Below, piece after piece: positions 46,877-57,661 of a DNA stretch of 64,000 nucleotides. The translations under genes and the position numbers were made by a program. Each line of letters starts with the position of its first letter. Within the stretch, counting starts at the first letter, position 1. This DNA is from Emydura subglobosa (Eukaryota; Chordata; Testudines; Chelidae): positions 4,580,164-4,644,163 of the forward strand of contig ML680053.1 in NCBI GenBank assembly GCA_007922225.1, given 5' to 3'. The notes beneath the pieces were generated by a model. The model was given only the letters and a program-made list of their open reading frames with translations, did not search any database and was not told the DNA's origin.

Positions 46877-47919
46877 AGGCCTCATCTACATTAGAAATTT
46901 TATCAACAAAAGTGTTGCCAGCAAACCGCCACCGCTGTAATTAAATCGCTGTTGCATGTCTTCACTGTCTCCTTCTGTCAGTGGAGGGCATTCACGCTAT
47001 CAGCTCTTTTGTCGAGAAAGTGAGCAGTGCATTGCGGGTAGCTATCCCACTGTGCAACTGCAAGCAAGGTGCTTTGGGAAGGGTTTGCAATGCCTCACGG
47101 GACTGGCGCAGCATCACATGATGAAGGTTTCTGAGTCCCATCCTTCCATGGGCATCCTATTAGCTTGACAGCTGCTTTTCAACTGCCCTGTCAGCCACGC
47201 TGACACTGCTAAACACAAGAAGCCCATAGAAGTGGGGGAAAGGGTATGTGTGTGTGTATGTGTGTGTTGGGGGGGAGGAGAGAGGGAGTATGTGTTGGGG
47301 GACAGTGAGTGTGTCTGCACTCATCCTGTCTCTTTAAGTTCAGATAACAGCGTCTGGAAGCAACCAATCCCAAGGCAGAAGCTGCTACACAGCCAGCTCA
47401 TAGCTGAAGTTCTCCGTTCCCGCACCCCCCTCAGCAGAGACGGGTCTGGTGCCCCCACGGGGGGAGAGGGACACAGCCCCCACCTCCCTCCCTGGCTCTG
47501 CTCCGCACAGCAGGAGTTACACCCCACGCCTGCAGTTTAGGGCAGGCAGGCAGGACTGTGTTTGCTGTGCTGTGGAGTGAGTGCTCCACGGTGAGTTAAC
47601 TTGCAAACTTCCTGGGGCTTTGAAAGGGGAGGGGCAGAGGTGGACTAGCTCAGACTACTTACCAGAGCGGAACTCACCATGGCATGCTGGGATAATCGGG
47701 AGCCTGTTTTTATTAATAACCTAAGGGCAGTGTCTACACATGTGCTTTTTCGCAAAAACTTTGCCAAAAAAGGCTCCACGCCTCTTGTTTAGGTTTTATT
47801 TTGTCACCAAAACAGGTCAGTTTTGTCGACAGAAGGGTCATTGCAGTGTGTACACCAGGATTGTTTTGTCAGCAAAAGGTGACTTTTGTTGACAAAACTC
47901 TCTAGTGTAGACCAGGCCT
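46877..47919. mobile_element. DNA transposon-like element with long inverted ends
   Basis: The left terminus aggcctcatctacattagaa and the reversed right terminus aggcctggtctacactagag match well, and the match continues into ttttatcaacaaaag / ttttgtcaacaaaag. Length 1043 bp. No transposase frame is visible and no clear target duplication (the flanks are A-rich). It may be composite, since similar phrases (ttttgtcgacagaag) occur more than once near the right end. Confidence 0.65.
47246..47270 (+). repeat. (TG)n microsatellite, imperfect
   Basis: A run of about a dozen TG units with one TATG interruption, inside the 46877 element. Confidence 0.8.
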
Positions 47920-48289
47920 AAAACAAATCCACTCAGGGTAACGAGCAAACCGGTTCGTGAGTGCTACTCTCCCTGAGACACATCTAACAAGTGACTGTGG
48001 CATGACAAAACCCTCATTTATTCCATTTCCTTTGTGCTAGTAATTTAAAGGCGTCATCTCACAGAGGCTTAGCACCTTGCAGGATTGAACCCAAACCAGT
48101 TCCCTCCTTGAGTCTTTAAGCACGTCACTGATCTTACTGATTCGTGAGAGGAAGAAGCAGATGCTGAGTTTGCAGCTATTCCCTCCCTCCGCCCCTCCCC
48201 TACATGTTCATCCACTAGTTATTGGGATAGACAAATTAATCCCAGGCGGGATTTTTTTGGCCTGTCTTTTAGGTCCGACTAAATGCTTA
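47920..48289. other. Intergenic, nothing recognised
   Basis: No gene or repeat family is supported in this short AT-rich stretch. Confidence 0.4.
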
Positions 48290-48364
48290 TGGTAGTCGTC
48301 CAGCCTCGAAATGTATACCTACCTTTGGTAGGCTTCAGCATTTGGCAAGAGTGATGAATGTTAA

Positions 48365-48680
48365 TTTCATCAGCCATAGCTACGATCTTCTTGGGTCTTG
48401 CCAGCTGAGATGGAATTACAAGGTCCATATCTGGATGGGAGACCTCTATGGAACACTTGTGATACACACTTGTGGTGTGCCGGTGATTCTGTAGGTGGTG
48501 CTGTGCTCCCTGAGTCGGCGCTGGACCAGTGCCCCAGAGAACTGTTCAGGGGCGCTGTGCGGCTGAAGGGATTGAATGCTTGGATGAGTGCTTGTAACGC
48601 TGCGGCTCTGTGTTTGGTGAAGATCTCGTAGTGCCACTGATAACAACAGGGGCGCCTGAACCAAGTTTCTAGCTTAGCAG
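48365..48680 (+). repeat. SINE-like unit with a 5S rRNA-like box C
   Basis: At about 48430-48450 'ctggatgggagacc' matches the internal control region (box C) of vertebrate 5S rRNA genes, followed by a weak 'ggaacac..tgtg' echo of the 5S 3' part. Downstream text (cgctggaccagtgccccaga, gaagatctcgtagtgccact) looks like a SINE body. The 5S-like part is too short and diverged for a 5S gene. 5S-derived SINEs (SINE3/AmnSINE type) are known in vertebrates. The match is inference from a short motif. Confidence 0.4.
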
Positions 48681-48738
48681 TTGGCAACTTGTTCCTCACT
48701 GCCACCAAAGCAGTTCGTTGATGGGAAGGTGAGTACAA

Positions 48739-49001
48739 GTGTTGTCAACTCTCATGACTTTATCCAAGTCTTGTGATGTGTGTTTTCTTAAAGCTCCAGC
48801 TCCTGGAGTCCTGTGATAGCATAAGAATCTCAGTTTACCTTATTTTCTTTCAAAGTAATTTTCCAGCCCTTACAATTGCCGAGAAAAGCCTGGAAAATTG
48901 AATCCTAAAGGCTCAAAAACCAGAAAGCAAACCACAAGACCCCCAATCTCCTAATTTTTAAGCCACTTCATGTCTTTGAACCATTTGGGGGTTGGCAACA
49001 C
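48739..49001 (+). mobile_element. Dispersed repeat with 'GTTGCCAAC' inverted ends, copy 1
   Basis: The left end gtgttgtcaactctc and the reversed right end gtgttgccaaccccc are inverted. Internal phrases 'cttaaagctccagctcctgg' and 'gagaaaagcctggaaaattg' also occur, varied, in the copy at 63176. About 263 bp, non-coding. Confidence 0.75.
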
Positions 49002-49663
49002 CAGCTTGTGAGCATAAAATCCCATTAGCCAGATTGATTATCTTTAACACCTTCGGGAAAGAATCCTTCATAAGCATGTGCATGGAAGTACTCCCCTGGG
49101 CTCCGGGTAATTGTCAGCAGCCTGACTTAGAGAGCACAATATTACACGCCCCCCCAGGACCCAGAGAGCAAGGACAATTCGGAGCTGTCAGCAAGATGCC
49201 ATCTGTCACATCCACCATATCTAGGACAACCTAATCTCGCTGTGACAAGCCAGGGCCCTTTTCCTGTAGAAAGGGGAGGGGGTGACTATGTTAGGGTGGA
49301 AGGCGGGTCAGGGAGGTGTGACTGGAGGTTTCTGACAGCTGGGGGTGGGGTGGGAAAGAGTTTCCGCTTCCCCTGATATTTTCTATGCCTTTTGTGTAGC
49401 ATATGGTAGTGTCCCTTTCATAGCTTGTAAATGCCATAGAGGCAGAAACTATTTAAAGGGCCGGATACTATTCCTATACCTACACTCTGTCTTTTTCCTT
49501 TCCTTTGTTTTCTTCTCCTTGTTTTCCTCTTCCCCCTGCACAGCCAGGTGTCATCTTCTCCCCTTCCCTTCCTCTTACCTGCTCAGTCAGTCAGTCATTC
49601 CTCAGCATCCCCCTTCAATTGCTTCCCTTTGGTTTCCCCTTCTCCACACCCCTCCCCCCCCCC
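49002..49663. other. Intergenic, pyrimidine-rich end
   Basis: Pyrimidine-rich DNA from about 49490 to 49665. No gene recognised. Confidence 0.4.
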
Positions 49664-49760
49664 ACAGATTTTCATACAGTTTAAAGCCAGAAGGGACCAT
49701 TGTGATGATCTAATCCGACCGCCTACACAACAGACCCTGGCCTTTGCCACAACCCAGTGC
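49664..49760 (-). mobile_element. CR1 LINE 3' end
   Basis: The plus strand reads 'ttcatacagtttaaagccag' and 'aagggaccattgtgatgatc', then 'taatccgaccgcctacacaa', the reversed 3' end of a turtle-type CR1. Confidence 0.75.
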
Positions 49761-50038
49761 TCCCAGGTGGTGCGTGGACGGTGAGCACACTGGACTCTGA
49801 TCCTGCCTGGACTAGTAGCCTAGGGTGCTGGCTCTACTGAACTGCCTGGAGTTTCACTTTCGGCAGCTGTGCTTGTAGTCAGACTCTGAGGGGGGGGAGA
49901 ACTGGCTGGGGGTGGGCAGGGAGCAGCACTGTGCAATATCGGAGGCCAGGGTAGCAGCATACGACAGAGCTGATCCCGGGGGTGCTTGCCTGCTCTCTCT
50001 GTCCCCAACTGGCCAGTGGCTCCTTTAGGCAGTCCGTG

Positions 50039-50112
50039 GGCAGGGATTGCAGACACTGACATGCAGCTGTCAGTGACATCTCACCTGTGTGTGGGTGTCT
50101 GCAATCCCTGCC
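50039..50112. repeat. Hairpin: perfect 18-bp inverted repeat
   Basis: ggcagggattgcagacac at 50039-50056 is exactly inverted at 50095-50112, with a 38-base loop. Within the loop end, ctgacatgcagctgtcag (50056-50073) is a further small stem. It could be a MITE end pair or a transcribed hairpin. Function unknown. Confidence 0.85.
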
Positions 50113-50343
50113 AACAAGGAGCGGTATTAAATCTCTGCCTGGAAGAGTTACGTCAGTCCTTCCCTGATGCTATGCCTTAATCACACAGCAGGGCTAGGAT
50201 CCCACACCGTTCCTCCGATGTGCCCTCTGTTATCGCCCATTGGAGATGAGGGATCAATCTGTGCTGATAAAGGCAGCTAATGTTTCCTTAAATTGACCTT
50301 TGCTTTCTGGCTCGAGATCAGAGGCCTCTGGCAGCTGATATGA

Positions 50344-50367
50344 ACACACACACACACACACACACAC
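50344..50367 (+). repeat. (AC)n microsatellite
   Basis: About twelve uninterrupted AC units followed by a C-rich run. Confidence 0.9.
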
Positions 50368-52162
50368 CCCTCCTCCCGCCCCAGATTTCTCCGTGGTATT
50401 GTGCAACACAAGCCCTAGCTAGGATCCCACCGCTGATAGCAATTTGCAGTCTCTCTTTGTAGCTGATCAGCTGCATCCATGTCTCTTGTCCCCCCTTCGA
50501 TCTTTTGTACCTGGTCTCTTCTTCCTCCCGCCACCCCTCAATGCCCTTGTATGGTTTGTGATACACACGAAATCTCATTGAACTGTAGTGAGTCAAATGC
50601 CAAGGCTGGCTTTTATACAGGCCTGGCTAGTTTTACGACCAATCTTGCCACATGCTAAGATAAGGGAGATCGGATCTCAGGCTTCGTGATGGAAGCTCAA
50701 CCCTGGTGGGGCGAGGAAGAAAAGCCCCCTACCCACATACAGCTTTGATTCTTCTCTCTGCTGTCAATGGAGTCACAGCTTGAACCTAGTGTAATTGAAG
50801 GAAGAATTAGCCCCTCTGTATATAGGGTGTGTCCCCATGGAAGCCTCAGGCATTGGCAACTACTGGAATCTGGACATTGACTTCATGGGATAGCCAGAGC
50901 TCTTATCCAGTTTGGTGATGCTGATGAGCCTGATTCCCTTCTCGGTCAATGTTTACACTGTGCAATTCCATTGGACTTCCACTGAGTTCCTCCTGATGTA
51001 CACCAGGGTCAGGAAGAAGAGAGGCAGGGATTAGGCAAAATTTTCAAAGGTATTTAGGCACCTAATGATGCAAATAGGCATGTAGTGGGATTTTCAAAAG
51101 TGCCTCGGTGCCAAACTCCCACGCACATCTTTGTGCACTTAAAAACCTTTTAAATCGGGCCCTGTATTCCGTGCACTGAACAGAATGGCTCTGATTCTCC
51201 ACTGCCTTCCGCCAGAGCAACTGCATTGGAATAGGTCCTTGCCTGTGTAAATAAGTGTCCTTTCAAAGAAGTCAGTGGAGCTAAGCTAATTAGCATTAGT
51301 CAAAGATCTGGCCAGCTGAGGCTATGCCAGTTTAAAACCCATGTACTGCAGTGAAGAATCAAGGCCATTTGATATTACTGGGCTTTCAGGACCAGTGTTT
51401 TCTGGTCTGGGGAACAATGTACCTTGAGTTGGGAACAATGTACCATGTTTAGCACCGACTCATCCAGAACATGCATCATTGCTGGAAGAGAGACTCTATT
51501 AATTTGATGTGCAAGGATGTGTCTGGTAAACTGCCAGTTATTCCTTTACTTACTGAAAAGGTAGACAGAGAACAGATCCCTACCTGAGACCTGGAGTTTA
51601 AAGTACTTTAGTGAGAAATAACCCAAGCAAATATCCTTCCCCTTATCTTCCACTTCCTCACAGCCCATTTTTTAAACACTGAATCCTGTGTAGTTCATAG
51701 GCGGAGTGATTTCAAGAAATCAATGCTGTATCTCCAAACTGATGTGCTCGCTGAGCACAGCACAATTTTGCCACCAGGCCTCTTGAGGATTCAGTTGTTC
51801 TTTATTGTATTTTGTCTTGAGTTATTGTTTCGCAACAAATGAAGGAGGGGGAAACTAGTGAAAGGAAGCTTAGATGTGAAGGCCGTGGCTTGAGATACTG
51901 GACTGGAAGGAAATTCCATGCATGGGACAGAAAATAGTCAACATGAATGTCTCATGTGGATGATTGCATGGGGGCCAGGAATGCAGTTGAAAGCCTGAGA
52001 TATTAGTACAGTATGAACCAACTTGATTTCTACAGAGGTTGCACTGACTGTCTTCTGAGCCCTAGCACAGCATCTAATGCCTCAGTCTGTCTCTACAGCA
52101 CTCTGTGGCTATTGGAAGGTTATATAATTATCCATGGCATTGATTTTTGCATTGTGAGTGTT

Positions 52163-52230
52163 CATTGATTCTAAGTCCAGAAGGGCTCATCTGTTCTGAC
52201 CTCCTGGCTTTGTGTTCACATGTATTTTTG
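52163..52230 (-). mobile_element. CR1 LINE 3' end, short
   Basis: The plus strand 'attgattctaagtccagaag' and 'ggctcatctgttctgacctc' is the reversed CR1 3' terminus. Only about 60 bp can be recognised. Confidence 0.55.
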
Positions 52231-52770
52231 GTACATATTCAACCTATATTTCCCTTTGAACCAACAGGAGACCATAGAGCATAGCTCGACACAATCATCA
52301 TTATTAGGATCCCACATTTAGGTGTATTGGCACCTCAATACTTGTCTGCTGGTTTAGTGTTTGCGTTTCTCCTTTGAATCAAGTGACTTTGTGGTTGGAG
52401 CGGAGGTGCAGCAGAAAACATGAGCAGAGTATTCCGTGGTGTAGTGGTTGGCATCAATGAGCAAGAAGGGAAATGACAAAGCCAGGCTGGCCCGTTCAAT
52501 CTGCAAGCACAGCAAATCTAGCTCAGCATGCATCTTCTGGTTTCCTATGGGGCCGGTTCTGATCGTTGATACAAATGTCTGATGATCCTGCCGTAGAATC
52601 AGGTGGGAGTCAAGTTGGTCAACAACCACAATCAGCAGGTTGGGCAAAAATGTGCTCCTCCTGCCATGAGGTTAAAGTAGTGATCAGTCCCTCCTTTTTT
52701 AGCTATCCCAGAGTAGTGCATGAGAACAGATGAATGCAAGATTGAACTCAAAAGCCAGATTCTGATCTCT
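52231..52770. other. Intergenic, no gene recognised
   Basis: Only chance frames. Confidence 0.4.
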
Positions 52771-52962
52771 GGTCTTGTCTACATGGGGACAGTCAGGAAA
52801 AATGAATCCTGGGAGTATTAAGCTACGGCAAAGCATGACCACTTCTCTTTTGCAAAAGAGCATCCACACTGGGGTTTAATGCACTTTAATTTATGCTCTT
52901 TAACCTTACAGTTTCAGTTAATTCTTATTAACTTTCCTGCATGTCCCCATGAAGACGAGCCC
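52771..52962. mobile_element. MITE-like element, 192 bp
   Basis: The left end ggtcttgtctacatggggac and the reversed right end gggctcgtcttcatggggac match at 17 of 20, and the match continues into the next bases (caggaaa). Non-coding. No clear target duplication. Confidence 0.75.
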
Positions 52963-53044
52963 TCAGTTAGACCAGTATCAGTCAGCTGTAATGCACCGAA
53001 GCCATCAGAGGGACTCTGGATTTAAACCTTTCTTTATATTCCAG

Positions 53045-53295
53045 TAGTGCCAAGAAGCCCTATGTAAGGTCAGAGTCTCATGCTAGGTGCTGTACATACA
53101 CATAAGGAAGAGCTCCTTCTAAAGTGATGAGTGACAAAGGGTAGGAGAAAGGAGGGATTATCATCCTCATTATCAGATAAGGAATTGAGGCATAAAGATT
53201 GAGACTTGTCCAAGGTCACGTATGTAGCAGAGCCAGGATCTGAACCTAGACTGTGTGAGTCCCAAGGCCGTACTTTAACCCCAAGGACAGTCTTC
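53045..53295 (-). repeat. tRNA-derived SINE with tail type B
   Basis: The plus strand shows 'catgctaggtgctgtacata' (reversed tail), 'aaggaattgaggcataaaga' and 'cttgtccaaggtcacgtatg' (CORE), then 'agccaggatctgaacctaga' and 'ccgtactttaaccccaagga' (head). Confidence 0.75.
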
Positions 53296-53376
53296 CATCT
53301 TGCCACTTCTCATTATGACTCCCTTTTGCCACCTAAATCAAGTCTTCTCCTTTCTTGGAATTTACACTATCTAAAC

Positions 53377-53964
53377 CAGTGGTTCCCAACCCATGGGCCA
53401 AAAGTGGCCCATGGGGTCTTTCAAAGTGGCCCGCTGCTCCCCTCCCATTGGCTGCAGAAGGCTGCTTAAGGACCCAAGTGGAGCGTGTTGCCACAGGGCT
53501 ACAAGACTGATGCAGGCTCCTTTCTGCAGCCAAGGAGACAGGAGGTCAGCTCTTCCCTGCCCCTGGCTTTAGCAGGGAGCACGGCAAAGCACTCTGCCTG
53601 GGTCCCTAGGCACTGGGGTCCCTGCTGGCGCCAGGGGGCGGGGAGCTTAGCACTCCCCTCCCCCAGCTCCAGCAGAGAGCAAAGCACTTTGCCTCGGGTC
53701 CATGTTGGAGAGGGGAGCACTGATCTCCTGGCTCCAGAAGGGAGCCACTGCCTTGGGACCCAGGTGGAGTGCATGGGGCTACAGGACGCATGTGGTTTCC
53801 CTGCTGCAGCCAGGGGGAGGGAAGATCAGTGAGGAGACAGCCTCTTCGCTGAATTCCTTCTGTCTGGCTGCATAGGGAGGGTGCTGCTAGTGGAGGCTGG
53901 TGGCCCTTCAGGGTTGTAAAAATGATATCTCTGGCCCTTGAGCCAAAAAGGTTGGGAACCACCG
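53377..53964. mobile_element. Non-autonomous hAT element, 588 bp
   Basis: Starts CAGTGGTTCCCAACC and, reversed, ends CGGTGGTTCCCAACC (14 of 15). The perfect octamer atctaaac flanks it at 53369-53376 and 53965-53972. The GC-rich interior carries several internally repeated phrases (for example 'gggacccaggtggagtgcat' and 'ggacccaagtggagcgtgtt'), suggesting growth by duplication. No gene. Confidence 0.9.
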
Positions 53965-53996
53965 ATCTAAACCCTAGCACATCTCAATATAGACCT

Positions 53997-56043
53997 TGTC
54001 ATGCTGTCCCGGAGTGGCTCACAACCACCAACCTCAGAAGCAGGGCAAAACCCCCCAACTGGTTCTATGTTCTATAATTAGATTTCAGCGACCCAGTAAC
54101 CAGTGTGAGCTCTTAAAGCACCACAGCAGTCTTAGCATGGAGTCACAAACAATCCCCTTGGGCATTCCAGTCTGCCACTGAGGCAAGCTGGATTATGTGA
54201 TTGTTGGCCACTTTACACCAAAAACCACAACAATATTCAGGCTACTCCAGTCCCCCAGGACCAGTCACTTACCCCAGATTATTTGTACTCAGATCACAAA
54301 CCAAAGACATTCCTAGCCATTCCTGTTCAACATATTCATAAATGATCTGGAAAAAGGGGTAAACAGTGAAATGGCAAAATTTGCAGATGATACAAAACTA
54401 TTCAAGATAGTTAAGTCCAAAGCAGACTGCAAAGAGTTACAAAGGGATCTCACAAACCTGGGTGACCGGGCAACAAAATGGCAGATGAAATTCAATGTTG
54501 ATAAATGCAAAGTAATGCACATTGGAAAACATCATCCTAACTATACATATAAAATGGTGGGCTCTAAATTAGCTGTTACCACTCAAGAAAGAGACCTTGG
54601 AGTCATTGTGGATAGTTCTCTGAAAACATCCACTCAATGTGCAGTGAAAAAAATCAAACAGAATGTTGGGAATCAATAGGAAAGGAATAAATAATAAGAC
54701 AGAAAATAACATATTGCCTCTTTATAAATCCATGGTACTCCCACATCTTGAATACTGCATGCAGATCTGGTCACCCCATCTCAAAAAATATCTATTGGAA
54801 TTGGAAAAGGGACAGAAAAGGGCAACAAAAATGATTAAGGGTATGGAAAAGCTTCCATATGAGGAGAGATTAATAAGACTGGGACTCTTTTTAGCTTGGA
54901 AGAGATAACTAAAGGGGGTTATGACAGAGGTCTATAAAATCATGACTGGTGTGGAGAAGTAAATAAAGAAGTGTTATTTACTCCTTCTCATAACACAAGA
55001 ACTAGAGTTCACCAAATGAAATGAATAGGCAGTAGGTTTAAAACGAACAAAAGGAAGTATTTCTTCACACAATGCACAGTCAATCTGTGGAATTCCTTGA
55101 AAGCGAAGACTATAACAGGGTTCAAAAAAGAACTAGATAAATTCATGGAGGGTAGGTAGCCAGAATAGGCTGGAACTGCTGTTTGCCAGAAGCTGGGAAT
55201 GGACGACAGGATGGATCACTTAATGATTACTTGTTCTGTTAATTCCCTCTGAAGCACCTGGCATTGGCCACTGTCAGAAGACAGGATACTGGGCTAGATG
55301 AACTATTGGTCTGACCCAGTATGGCCATTCTAATGTTCCTGTGGTAAACTAAGTAAAGATTTATTAACCAAGAAAAAGAAATGAGTTCCTTACAAGGTTA
55401 AAACAGGAAACATACACACGAGTTACAATCTTAGATTTAAAAAGGTCATATGGAGTTGTTTATTACAGAAACTTATATGTTCTTTAGGGCTCACCCAGGC
55501 CAACCAACATGGGCATCTCTTACTTATGTTTTAGGAATTTTTGCCCCTCAGAGTCCAGAAAGCATAAAGTTTCCAATTTCTTCTTGGCAGGGATTTTATC
55601 CCCGTTACTCCAGAATCCAAGCTGATGGGATGGAGTTCAGGCCCAGGTCTCCCCTTCCCGGAGGAAGTCAGGAATGCAGTCAACAAGGTCTTTGTCCTTT
55701 GATGCTACACAGTGTCTCATTTGCTTTCAATGGGTCATCTTGTGTGGAGCACGAGCACTTTACTTTATTTAAGGCTTCTTTTCCTGTTTGCATTACACAG
55801 TTAGAGGTTTACAATGCAAACGCTCACTATAAGTTTATACCATGGGCGATAGGCGTTATAAGGAGGGTCGATACATGCAGTATCCTACAAAGCATTCCAT
55901 AAAGTCTGAACACATTCTTCTAGAACTCATATCTATTTTTAACGATACTAGCCCCAGGTGAGCCAGACGGGTTTCCAGCTGTGCATTGGCCAGTTGTCAG
56001 AGGGGCCTTGGCATGAGTTGGCACCTTGTCTACCAGGGTCACA
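53997..56043 (-). mobile_element. Solo LTR in minus orientation, split by a CR1
   Basis: On the minus strand it starts TGTGACCCTGGTAGAC (ending at plus 56043) and ends ...GGACAGCATGACA at 53997. The flanking pentamers gacct (53992-53996) and gacca (56044-56048) match at 4 of 5. Minus-strand AATAAA lies at 55365-55360 and a TATA-like TTAAATAAAG near 55773. Removing the CR1 (54318-55345) leaves about 1.0 kb, a usual LTR size. No viral coding sequence is present. Confidence 0.6.
54318..55345 (+). mobile_element. CR1 LINE, 5'-truncated, nested in an LTR
   Basis: The frame from 54371 gives the reverse-transcriptase catalytic motif FADD (about 54380-54391), then DLTNLGDRATKWQMKFNVDK and CKVMHIG. 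Near 54660 the frame shifts by one and continues from 54663 as MLGINRKGINNKTENNILPL with YKSMVLPHLEYC, ending at 54908. The 3' UTR ends 'gggctagatgaactattggt' and 'ctgacccagtatggcc'. The frameshift and stops make it inactive. About 1 kb. Confidence 0.92.
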
Positions 56044-56048
56044 GACCA

Positions 56049-56139
56049 CTGTAGGTTTTAGCCACAGTCCTGCCTTGGTGGTGGATAGGAGCCAGCACGC
56101 CAGTGGCAGGAGCACGAGGAGATATCTTGTTTGAGGAAT
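56049..56139. other. Short intergenic gap between mobile elements
   Basis: Nothing recognised. Confidence 0.4.
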
Positions 56140-56345
56140 GTAGAAGGCAGTGTGTGCTGACTGGACTGTGACTCAGGAGGCTTGGGGTTTTAGCCCTAGC
56201 TCCGCCTCAGGCCTGCTAAGTGACCTTAGGCAAGTCACTTCACTGCTGTACCTTGGTTTCCCCATTCATGAGATAGGGATGGTAACGATCGCCCTTGTAA
56301 AGTGCTTTGCGGCCTTCTGGAGAAAAGAGCTAGATATTATTAGTA
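56140..56345 (+). repeat. tRNA-derived SINE with tail type A
   Basis: Plus orientation: head 'tgtgctgactggactgtgac', CORE 'aagtgaccttaggcaagtca' and 'ttggtttccccattcatgag', tail 'ttgtaaagtgctttgcggcc' ending 'gaaaagagctagatattatt'. Confidence 0.82.
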
Positions 56346-56522
56346 CTTTGCCCCTACAATGAAGGTGCAGGCGGGGGAGACTCCTTGGCCCTCTGACCCC
56401 ATCACTTAGCTACAATCTGGATGTTTACTTGTTCAGTCCTCAGCCCTATTCAGTGAAAACATGAGGTGTTGGACAGCGTGGTGTGCACTCCATTGCAGTT
56501 AGATCTCACGCCACTATGACAC

Positions 56523-57661
56523 TGAGGGGTGCAATCCGGACCAGTGAGGGGCTATGCCACCACCTGCCCTGCAACCTGAGGTGCCTCACGCTGCTTTGCT
56601 ATTGTAGCTCCCAACCTGGGCCCTTCACAAACAGCATGCAGGTCACACCCTGAGTGTCTGTGTCTAGCTGCAGCCTGCCAACACACTCCAGTCACACTCC
56701 GATTGCCACAAACATTGGTTATCACTTGCAAGGTGACCCCAACACACCCAGTCCCAAATTTTTCCCCAAAATGAGTTCTGCACTGCCAGCCCTCCCCTGG
56801 ACAGTCCAGATATATTGAGTTTGTTGCCCCTCTAAGGGGATCAATATACAACAGTTTGCTACTTTAAAAGGAGCTACCTACCTACACAATTCAGTTTAAA
56901 CATACAGGATTAGTTTTGATTAAAGAGTAAAGCAAGTTTATTTAACCACAAAGAGAAGTTTTTAAATGAATACAAGTATAAGACATTAAAGTCAGAAATG
57001 GTTACAAGAGAAAAAAAGATAAAATGCTTCCTAGTACTAAAATGTAACAAACTAGACTTGGTTCAAGGTGAGATCCCTTACCACATGTTCCCAGTAGCAT
57101 TACTGACCAAATTCTCAGATCAGGGTCTGCTCCCAAAGTACAAACCCTGTTTCTTTGATAGTAGGTGAAAGAGAGAGAGATGAACAGGGAGAGAACTTGG
57201 AGTTTTTTTGCCTCTCACTTTTATAGTTCAGTCACCCTTTAATATGTATTTTCCTGAGGGTTAGCACTAGGGAAAGTTCATTTCTGCTGTGAGGATGGAG
57301 ACAAGGCATCTTGGGGTGAAAGAGGTTTTATGTTGTTTGTTCCTGCCCCCTTTCCTTGCCAAAGAATGGCCACTTGACAGGTGATTGTCTATCAGCTTTG
57401 ATGACAGCTGACTAGAGGTGTCAGCTTGACCTTTGTCTTTGAAAAACAGGTTTCCTTCTCCCCAGACTTGCCTGGTAAACACATTTCAGTCATGATTTCA
57501 GCTGATGTTCATAACTTTATATATTATGTTGCTACACACATTTCATCATGATATTATTGATTAGCAAGTTATTAGTTTTCAAATGACACATTCCAAAGCA
57601 TATTTTGTACGATTACTACAATGGTGTGTAAGGTGTGAATACAGGGGTTCATTCAGTCACA
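56523..57661 (-). mobile_element. Probable solo LTR in minus orientation
   Basis: The minus strand starts TGTGACTGAATGAACC at 57661, has TATAAAAG at 57225-57218 and AATAAA at 56942-56937, the U3-R order of an LTR, and would end near ...CACCCCTCA at 56523. About 1.1 kb, AT-rich. The flanking pentamers gacac and gctac match poorly (3 of 5), so the end point is uncertain. No internal gene. Confidence 0.6.

Larger units (their letters stand above)
49761..52160. other. Intergenic, hairpin, microsatellite and a palindrome-like repeat
   Basis: Besides the hairpin at 50039 and the (AC)n run at 50344, a repeat phrase at about 51042-51110 ('attttcaaaggtatttaggc' and 'gggattttcaaaagtgcctc') resembles half of a palindromic reptile repeat. 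No gene is recognised. Confidence 0.45.

Noticed and set aside
48430..48455. Possible 5S rRNA gene
   Set aside because: Only box C and a short echo of the 3' part match; the 5' half of 5S rRNA is absent.
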